From positions 4,993,397 through 5,057,396 of the forward strand of contig JASSKH010000012.1 of assembly GCA_031763025.1 (NCBI GenBank): a DNA stretch of 64,000 nt. The letters run 5' to 3'. This DNA comes from Macrocystis pyrifera. Lineage: Eukaryota > Sar > Phaeophyceae > Laminariales > Laminariaceae. Positions 57,224 through 64,000 of this stretch are shown piece by piece; position 1 is the stretch's first letter, and each line of letters starts with the position of its first letter. Position numbers and translations under genes: made by a program. The notes under the pieces were generated by a model. That model was given only the letters and a program-made list of their open reading frames with translations. It had not been told where the DNA came from and searched no databases.

Positions 57224-57329
57224 TTACGGGGGACCATAGTAAATAGAACCAGATATTGTTGGTATAAATTGGAAAACATTTCAGTTTTTTGTGTGTACCG
57301 TAGGTCCTATTTACTATGGTCCCCCGTAA
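57224..57329. mobile_element. Family A MITE
   Basis: TTACGGGGGACCATAGTAAA to TTTACTATGGTCCCCCGTAA. It sits 20 bp from the head of a tRNA-like SINE. Confidence 0.88.
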
Positions 57330-57339
57330 TATCAAAAAC

Positions 57340-57520
57340 GCTGCAAAACGATCACACCCCGGTGGGAAATCAACGCTCTTAAGGTACAACATAGGCCACA
57401 TGTACCAACCCGGGCGGCTGGGATGAGTGGGAGATTGGGGAGGCGTCTGAAATGCAACGGGAAGATCTTTGTGTGCGACACGCGGGCCGGGCAGCGTGGT
57501 CATAAACTGTACCCGTTCCG
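57340..57520 (-). CDS. Possible next exon after 57721, frame uncertain
   Basis: The acceptor GTCTCACCGACCTTCTAG near 57521 is phase-compatible with the exon ending at 57721. It would give SAERVQFMTTLPGPRVAHKD, then FQTPPQSPTHPSRPGWYMWP and SVDFPPGCDRFAAF. However, another minus frame (QVYSDLKSDECGLTDLLERG) and a plus frame (CNGKIFVCDTRAGQRGHK) are equally open over the same bases. I cannot say which, if any, is real. A family A element follows. Confidence 0.25.
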
Positions 57521-57720
57521 CGCTCTAGAAGGTCGGTGAGACCGCACTCGTCGCTTTTTAGGTCGCTGTATACCTGGGGCCCAACGCCTGAAGTGGACGC
57601 GCTTGTCCTTCGGCCGCACTACCGGGGTCCCCAAGTAGTAAGAGCAGGAGCAAGTAAATACCATGTGCACGAGTATTCATTGAGAAAGATAATCGTGGCG
57701 CATATCAAGTTTATGATTAC

Positions 57721-57951
57721 CTGGTTTTTGTCGGCTATATACTGAGAAATCAACCATGACTCCTCTCTACTAATGGTGGCTTGTACGACGGTTCTGAGTT
57801 TAAGCGGAGGAGGAGAAACACAGTGGATCATTCGTTTTTGTCCCTGCCTCTCGTGCATAGCCGCGCGGGGATAGCCCTCGGGAGGTACACGAGCGAATGA
57901 CGCGTCCCTGCTTGCTGCTGTTGATAGGTCTAGCGCGTACAGCAGCGTTCT
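57721..57951 (-). CDS. Possible exon inside the CASP intron, antisense
   Basis: It has 77 open codons between AACAG (acceptor) and AACCAG|GTAATC (donor). It reads RTLLYALDLSTAASRDASFA, RVPPEGYPRAAMHERQGQKR and ISREESWLISQYIADKNQ. The opposite strand has several stops. Family E begins right at the 5' border. The function is unknown. Confidence 0.35.
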
Positions 57952-57954
57952 CTG

Positions 57955-58062
57955 TTCACATTGAACTGTTCTTTCTACCAACCACGTCAGTTACACCCAG
58001 TGTCAGTCCTGATGATTTATTCCAGTAGAGAGATGCGAAGCATGTGGTCACAGACTGTGAGA
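57955..58062 (+). mobile_element. Family E unit
   Basis: CACATTGAACTGTTCTTTCT ACC ... CACCCAGTGTCAGTCCTGAT ... GCATGTGGTCACAGAC. Confidence 0.65.
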
Positions 58063-58154
58063 CAGAGAAGACCGATACAGCAGTACCATGTACTGCAAGA
58101 GGTACGAGGTATATGTTGCAATCCCCGGTACACGGGTTTGTACGCGTGCTGTTA

Positions 58155-58259
58155 TTACGGGGGGGCATAGTAAATAGGACCAAATATTGTTAGTAAAAAT
58201 AGGTAAATATATAGATGTTTGTGTGTTCCGGAGGTCCTATTTACTATGGCCCCCCGTAA
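58155..58259. mobile_element. Family A MITE
   Basis: TTACGGGGGGGCATAGTAAA to TTTACTATGGCCCCCCGTAA. Confidence 0.88.
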
Positions 58260-58344
58260 TAGTACGTCTCGCCGTGGGCGCACGAGCACCCGTTGTGTTT
58301 TTCAGCGATATTAATTATCATAATATCATCAACACCGGTAGCAG

Positions 58345-58462
58345 TGTGTTTGTTCTTCACACTAAACCGCTATTTCTACCCGCCGACATGCGGCACACCC
58401 AGTGTCCTTGTCCCGTTCTCCGTCCTAGAGAGGTTCAAGCCCTGTGGTCACAAAACTACGCG
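58345..58462 (+). mobile_element. Family E unit
   Basis: TGTTTGTTCTTCACACTAAA CCGC ... CACCCAGTGTCCTTGTCCCG ... CCTGTGGTCACAAAACTACG. Confidence 0.7.
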
Positions 58463-58949
58463 GAGACAACGCAATGCCATGTCATCGTCGTGAGTATAAA
58501 ACACACAACATACATACGTACACACGCCAGTAAATATTATAGCGGTTGTTGTGTTTGGCTTCCGAAAGCGACGATCCCATATACAGCAGTAGCAATATGT
58601 ACCGGGTTCCAGGCGTGTACTGCAAAACCCTGGCAACAGGGTACCTACTGGTACAGTTAGTACTTCTCTCTATGGGCCCGCGAGGCACTGCTTTGTCGTG
58701 CATTAGTATCATGCGTGTACGTGTACTGCATGTCCTGATACCAGGCAGGGTGCGCACATGGTCGTACTGTTGTTGATAATGATGTCTCGTTGTGGGCGCA
58801 TAAGCAGAACTGACTGTATGTTGTCAGTGCTACCATGATGACATTTATGTTGTTAATAATAGCAATCGTTGTTGTTGTTGTCTGGCTCCCTAAACGGCGA
58901 TCCCATGGCGCCTGCCCATATCACATGCACCTGTCTTGTAACTCTGCTT

Positions 58950-58954
58950 GCCGT

Positions 58955-59024
<70 letters not shown>

Positions 59025-59045
59025 ACCTGCCTGCCTACCTGGTGT
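58950..59045 (+). repeat. (CTGC)n tetranucleotide array
   Basis: About 20 units of CTGC with rare TCTGC or TACC variants, ending at a TACCTGGT motif. Confidence 0.95.
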
Positions 59046-59407
59046 ATATGGTCGCCTGCCTAATCCCGCATGCCCGGAAAGCAGCCCGACGAGACGTGAT
59101 GACGCAGACGATTCGAGATCGACCATGGCGTCACGCCACGCCTGGCCATGTTCATGCCTAGCAACGACACGCCATGCCACACTACGCGTTACATCATCAC
59201 GCATCGATCGCCGACGACACGTCTTACTTCTGAGCTAAATCGGTGGTTTTTTACTGGTTTTTTACTGCTTCAAACAGCATCCTGCACTAATTCCAAGATT
59301 CTTGGTTAAAAAAATAGCGGGTGCAGTTGTATATGGGGGTGAACTCTGACCCGCCCGCACCGCCCCCTCCCCCCCCCCCCCCTCTTCCACCGCCTTTCGA
59401 CGCGCAG

Positions 59408-59470
59408 GTTGTTTTGGGATTCTGGAAGGAGTTCAACTTGGACGGAAGGCGTCTTCAGCTTGACAAGCAG
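59408..59470 (+). CDS. CASP-like gene, exon with the FWKEFNLDGRR motif
   Basis: It is 21 codons, phase 0 at both ends. A long C/T tract ending CGCGCAG forms the acceptor and CAAGCAG|GTGCGG the donor. The peptide VVLGFWKEFNLDGRRLQLDK aligns with the N-terminus of CASP (plants: VVSNFWKEFDLEKEKSVLD; animal CUX1/CASP: FWREFDLQ...LD). CASP is a coiled-coil Golgi membrane golgin with a role in vesicle tethering. Only this N-terminal piece is inside the window; the coiled coil and transmembrane anchor must lie downstream of 64000 or in exons I missed. Confidence 0.72.
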
Positions 59471-59494
59471 GTGCGGGGGTCTATGTACTAACTA

Positions 59495-59600
59495 TTACGG
59501 GGGTCCATAGTTAATAGGACCTATGGTATAGATAAAAACCTATATATTTGCCTATTTTTTTACGAACAATATTTGGTCCCGTTAACTATGGACCCCCGTA
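59495..59600. mobile_element. Family A MITE
   Basis: TTACGGGGGTCCATAGTTAA to TTAACTATGGACCCCCGTAA, starting 24 bp after the CASP exon donor. Confidence 0.88.
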
Positions 59601-59667
59601 ATATGAACCGGCTGTCCTATTTCTACTGCCTGTGGCTGTTTTATTGCTTGGCTGTATGTAGAGTTGC

Positions 59668-59776
59668 TACGACGGGGGTCCATAGATAATAGGACCTATG
59701 GTATACATAGAAACCTATATGTTTACCTATTTTTACTTGAACAAAATTTGGTCCCGTTAACTACGGACCCCCGTAA
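59668..59776. mobile_element. Family A MITE
   Basis: ACGACGGGGGTCCATAGATA to TTAACTACGGACCCCCGTAA. Confidence 0.85.
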
Positions 59777-60050
59777 TAGCGGCGGCCGTAGTTCTACCGG
59801 CTGGTGTATTTCTACCGGCTGCAGAAAAAAATTACTGAATGCAGCTGTCTCCGATTGCCTCGCACGTACTGATGTTCAGCGAGTACCTGGTACATGGCAG
59901 TCCGAGTGTCACTGCCGTTGTCGCCCCTGATGAGTACTTCTGTAAAATTACCGCTGCTGCTCAATTGTCTCAGAGCGACGCGTACGTACCTGATCTGGTG
60001 CCCGTTGCCGCCTCGATTGTATTGTGGGTTACATTACCTGGGTGGTTATT

Positions 60051-60158
60051 GTGACGGGGGGCCATAGTAAATAGGACCAAATATTGTGGGTAAAAATGGG
60101 GAAATGTATAGGTTTTTGTGTGTACCGCGGGGGTCCTATTTACTATGGTCCCCTGTAA
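60051..60158. mobile_element. Family A MITE
   Basis: GTGACGGGGGGCCATAGTAA to TTTACTATGGTCCCCTGTAA. Confidence 0.85.
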
Positions 60159-60529
60159 TAGTATATGACAGCGTCACTGCTGTTACAAGCTGGATTGCAA
60201 TGGAGCAGTACGTACACCTTAAGGACATACCAGGTACCTGGTAGATGATACCTGGTATGATGCAATACAGCATCGCTAGCATGCGGATAGACAGGCGTTC
60301 GCGCGTAGGAGTACAGCCCTGTGATTAGAGCCAGTCACTAATAGATCAGTAGATTCCGCCAATAGACTACCTGGTGCGTAGGTAACAGTAGGCAGGTGCT
60401 TCCGCAGTAGTTCAGCCTTGAGATGCAATCGATCGCTGCCGTCGCAGCTTGATGTACTGTAGATACAGGACGAGACGGGCCCATTCTGTCCTCCTATTAG
60501 TAGGTCAACCTTGAGATCGATAGACCGGT

Positions 60530-60868
60530 CACGTGTGAAGGTGTTACCTTCTGAGCTACAGGGGTAAAAGACCGACCAATTACCCAGCCCAGGGTAATCC
60601 ATGCAACACCCTCCCCCCCTCTGAACCGCGGGATGTTTGGGGCGTCAGAACCGTAAATGTCTATACGCTGACCTACCCGCTTCGTTTCATTACCCCAGGG
60701 AGACAGTGTTCTGTTTTTTTTTAGGCTACGCGCAAGCGTTTCTGTGAAAAGAAACGTTCGAAGTGAGGTTCGAACCCGTGTCCTCGACGACGTCAAATGT
60801 GAAGGAGGGTATATATAACCTGCTGAGCTATCGGGGTGTAAGGGATCGATCGATTACCCAGCCACTGC
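60530..60868 (-). mobile_element. tRNA-like SINE (type 2), partly dimeric
   Basis: Minus sense: CGATAGCTCAGCAGGTTATA (A box), CACGGGTTCGAACCTCACTT (B box), body to 60600. The head segment ACCTGCTGAGCTATCGGGGT / ACCTTCTGAGCTACAGGGGT occurs at both ends (60817 and 60546), suggesting a head-to-tail dimer. Confidence 0.65.
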
Positions 60869-61027
60869 AGATTGATCGAGATGCAGGAGAAGACGCGTTC
60901 TTTCCGCAACACGCACCCCTGTTAAGAGCTAAAAGTGTTGACCTATCCCTTTTTTTTCTACGTGGTGCCGCGAAACGTATCTACTCAAATCCCCGAGTAC
61001 TTTGGACTGCCCCCTCTTATTTGAGGA

Positions 61028-61085
61028 CTATCACGGGGCGCATAGTAATCAGAGCCCGCGACAAGACGAAAAAGCACGAAAAAAC
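61028..61085. mobile_element. Family A left-end remnant
   Basis: TATCACGGGGCGCATAGTAA TCAGAGCC, then no matching right end. Confidence 0.4.
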
Positions 61086-61160
61086 AGGTATATCCCCCTA
61101 TGTCTTCACGCTAGATTTCACAAGTCGGGCAGACCAGCTAGCTCACCGTAGCTCAAGCTA

Positions 61161-61265
61161 TTACGGGGGGCCATAGTAAATAAGGCCAAGTATTGTTCGT
61201 AAAAATAGGTAATGATCTAGGGTTTTGTTGGTACCGTAGGTCCTATTTACTGTGGTCCTCCGTAG
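61161..61265. mobile_element. Family A MITE
   Basis: TTACGGGGGGCCATAGTAAA to TTTACTGTGGTCCTCCGTAG. Confidence 0.85.
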
Positions 61266-61274
61266 TAGCTCATT

Positions 61275-62010
61275 CCGAGGGTAGTTTCACTGGTGAGGTA
61301 CATGAGCCACGTGTACTGCACATGTTCTCCCGGCTTGAGCTATAGGCGGTAGCTCATCTGCACATGTTTTCAAAGCTTGAGCTACAGGCGATCGCTCGTC
61401 TGTACATGTTTTCAAAGCTTGAGCTATGGGCGACAGCTCATCTGCACGTGTTTCGCCGGGCTTGAGCTATAGGCGATAGCTCGTCTGCACATGTTTTCAA
61501 AGCTTGAGCTGTAGAGGGCAGCTCATCTGCACATATTTGCCCAGAGTGAGCTATAAAAGCCACATGTTTTGCCCGGCTTGAGCTATAGGCGGTAGCTCAT
61601 CTGCACATGTTCTCAAAGCTTGAGCTATGGGCGATCGCTCATCTGCACATGTTTTCAAAGCTTGAGCTGTAGGCAATAGCTCATTTGCACATGTTTTGAA
61701 TGTTTGAGCTATGCCTGGTAGGCGATATATAGCTCATCTGCACATGTTTTCAAAGCTTGAGCTATAGGCAATATAGCTCATTTGCACGTATTTGCGCAGG
61801 GTGAGCTATATGAGCTGCATTAGTTGTAGCTCATCTGTCCCCGCAATGAGCGATAGGAGCTACACGAGCTACACATGTTTTCCCCGGCTTGAGCTATAGA
61901 CGGTAGCTCATCTGCACATGTTTTGAAGGCGTGAACTATACGAGTACACGATAGACGAGCTGCTGTAGCTCATGAGCTGTCCTGGGTGTGCAATGTTCGG
62001 TTCTGGCTGC
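61275..62010 (+). repeat. 42-bp satellite, CTTGAGCTATAGGCGATAGC
   Basis: About 15 units of ~42 bp (CTTGAGCTATAGGCGATAGC TCATCTGCACATGTTTTCAA AG). Each holds the inverted pair GAGCTAT...ATAGCTC. The array ends CTCATGAGCTGTCCTGGGTG TGCAATG, matching the closing motif of the F unit at 54722. Confidence 0.93.
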
Positions 62011-62206
62011 TATATCCCCCCGTAATCGTCAGGATACTGAGTCTGGAAATATCGATGGAATGTAGAATGCCGGCCCTTTCCTCTACACCCAACCCCCCTA
62101 CTTTCGTAGAATGTGTATGTAGGCCCTTTCGTATCCAGTACGATGACATGGGACGACGTTGTCTACTCTGCTTACTGCATAACAATGCAGCATCTCTGTA
62201 TCGTGG

Positions 62207-62318
62207 TTGTGTGACCGCAGAACTTGTATCTCTCTAGGATGGAATACTCGGCGGGGACACTGGTTGCGCTGGATGTCGACGGGCAGAAAGAACGGTTTCA
62301 TGTTGAAGAACACACACG
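62207..62318 (-). mobile_element. Family E unit
   Basis: TGTGACCGCAGAACTTGTAT ... CTGGATGTCGACGGGCAGAA AGAACGGTTTCATGTTGAAG AACACACAC. Confidence 0.75.
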
Positions 62319-62334
62319 ATACGACAACCTCCTA

Positions 62335-62442
62335 TTACGGGGGGGGGCATAGTAAATAGGACAATATATTGTTGGTAAAAATAGGGAAATGTATAGTATT
62401 TTGTGTGTGCCGTAGGTCCTGTTTAATATGGTCCTCCGTAAA
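62335..62442. mobile_element. Family A MITE
   Basis: TTACGGGGGGGGGCATAGTA to TTAATATGGTCCTCCGTAA. Confidence 0.85.
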
Positions 62443-62774
62443 ACATTCCCTCTCTAACATTTCCCGTCCTCAAATTCCTCATTTTCGGTCAGATGCCTCA
62501 CCCCGTATGCTTTGCTTTGTCTGTTCACCCGCCGTGTCCTTGCCTCTCTCCTGAATGAGAGGTCAACCTGAACCGCGCTCGCTCTCTCTGATACTCCTTG
62601 CGTGTCCCCAAACCAAGAATGCCTTCCATGTATTTTTAGGATGTAATCCCGCTCGCTCAACAGACCCCAGATTTTCTACTTTCGATCTTACACTTTTGAT
62701 GGGTTTTTTTTTCCGGTATTAATACGCTATGTATACGCGTGCGAACCAAACGAAACGAACCGAAAAACATGCTA

Positions 62775-62881
62775 TTACGGTAAGGGACCGTAGTAAACAG
62801 GGCCAAATCTTGTTGGTAAAAACATGGAAATATGTAGGTTTTGTGTGTACCGTAGGTCCTATTTGCTATGGTCCCCCGTAA
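62775..62881. mobile_element. Family A MITE with a TIR insertion
   Basis: The left end reads TTACGGTAAGGGACCGTAGT, an extra TAA inside the G run. The right end is standard. Confidence 0.85.
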
Positions 62882-63073
62882 TAGTACTAAGACTACGTAA
62901 TACTATTACATAATGTCGTTACTGCTATAGACCAGTGGAGTGGCGAATGAGGCATGAGTGCATCATGCCTGCAATAGGCCGTGAGCGTTCGAAATCATGC
63001 CCGTATAGTCTAATGCTAATGGTAGGGTGAGAAAAACGTGAGTAAGAAGAATAAACGCCGCCAATCGGGGGAG

Positions 63074-63382
<309 letters not shown>

Positions 63383-63389
63383 TGCGGGG

Positions 63390-64000
63390 CACAGGAAGTT
63401 GTCCCAGGAGGTTGAAATACGCACCGCATCAATAGTACCATGTGCCATTTTTTGCCGAAAGTTGTTTTGACAATAAAAATCCTTATGACAGAGCTCCTAA
63501 AAGCGTCGTTCTAGATCTCAGAGTGAAGGTTGGTTTCGAGAGTTCTGAAGACTCCAATCAGAGACACGATGGACGTCAGTTGCATTGCCCAATTCGTTCC
63601 CCATCAAGAAAACCGAGACTACTTGCGACAAAAAACAACTTGCACGCGCTATAGAGCAAGCTCGTCCAGTTCTGTATACATTCTCGCGCCGTTTTTTTTT
63701 TTCTGGTAAGTTGGTCTAATAATACAGATCTCATAGCAGTCAGTGACGCAAATTTCGTTTTTTTTTGTTTGTTTTTCGGTATGGTTTGTTGGTTACTATT
63801 AACGCCTGGTACAATCACTCTGAACGACAATGCCAGCAAGGCGAGGGTGTAACTGCGAAGACGAAATGGTCTTTATACTGTCCAAAGTTATTCTTAACAT
63901 TGTGGTACTATGTCCCCACTGACCTGACCTACCTGTGTATTTTATGGGGTGTTTGCGATTAATCCAATTTGGTTCGGTTGTACTAATAGTTGAAACCAAC
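63390..64000. other. Unassigned right edge
   Basis: A plus frame 63442-63654 (without ATG) reads PKSVVLDLRVKVGFESSEDS and SNQRHDGRQLHCPIRSPSRK. It does not match the expected next part of CASP. No repeat family is recognised. Confidence 0.3.

Larger units (their letters stand above)
45066..59407 (+). other. Intron 1 of the CASP-like gene
   Basis: Joining the exons at 44982-45065 and 59408-59470 implies a 14.3-kb intron. It holds two minisatellite blocks, at least six family A elements, four family E units on both strands, a 1.7-kb element with hAT-like ends, one F element, two SINEs and several minus-strand open segments. The size depends on there being no extra exon in between. Confidence 0.55.

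Noticed and set aside
60890..60930. IEMQEKTRSFRN as the next CASP exon
   Set aside because: It lacks a proper acceptor, ends at a stop within a few codons, and abuts a SINE. The resemblance to the expected segment is too weak.
61275..62010. CRISPR-like or ncRNA hairpin array
   Set aside because: Units are contiguous with no variable spacers. The GAGCTAT...ATAGCTC pairing is a property of the satellite unit.

Overview
The window looks like a gene-poor, repeat-rich piece of a eukaryotic nuclear genome. I see long spliced introns with GT-AG borders, non-LTR retrotransposon remains, tRNA-derived SINEs, dozens of short inverted-repeat elements and many microsatellites. No marker fixes the lineage. 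The reverse-transcriptase remnant and the simple-repeat load would suit a stramenopile alga such as a brown alga, but that is a weak inference. Most open reading frames here lie inside repeats or homopolymers and are not genes.

Two genes can be recognised by joining short exons whose splice phases agree. On the minus strand, five consecutive exons (12108-11987, 11253 or 11262 to 11155, 9714-9547, 7560-7442, 1174-949) encode the conserved core of an IQM-like protein, the calmodulin-binding family named in plants and also found in fungi. On the plus strand, a first exon with a good start context (44982-45065) joins in phase to an exon at 59408-59470 that matches the N-terminus of the Golgi coiled-coil protein CASP (the Cut/CUX1-related golgin). 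Its first intron is 14.3 kb and the rest of the gene lies beyond the window. About 400 bp upstream of the CASP start, a divergent minus-strand reading frame begins at 44578 (260 codons, acidic, serine- and glycine-rich, unrecognised). It may be an independent gene, or the first exon of a very long gene that runs down to the IQM exons. Other minus-strand segments with splice-like borders (about 26.8, 27.4, 39.9 and 40.3 kb) could be intervening exons. I could not prove this.

The rest is transposon and satellite DNA. Family A is a ~105-bp palindromic MITE with TA target duplications, about 40 copies. Family B is a ~85-bp palindromic MITE with ends like TACCACTC. Family C is a ~95-bp palindromic MITE flanked by TTAA, with CCCTTT ends as in piggyBac-type elements. 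Family D is a ~550-bp element ending in a cytosine tract, once 252 C in a row. Family E is a ~115-bp unit. Family F is a ~230-bp unit whose end grows into tandem arrays. Family G is an A-tailed retroposon with a 13-bp target duplication. Two further families are tRNA-like SINEs, and one 1.7-kb element has 26-bp hAT-like terminal repeats. Nested insertions give empty-site evidence for families A, C and G.

Region by region: 0-12.1 kb holds IQM exons with introns full of families A-G and a 720-bp array. 12-26 kb is repeats plus a LINE remnant. 26-44 kb is sparse, with possible exons. 43.3-45.1 kb is the divergent promoter region. 45-59.4 kb is the first CASP intron, with two minisatellite blocks, the hAT-like element and a SINE pair. 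59.5-64 kb holds MITEs, a 42-bp array and a ~300-bp guanine tract.
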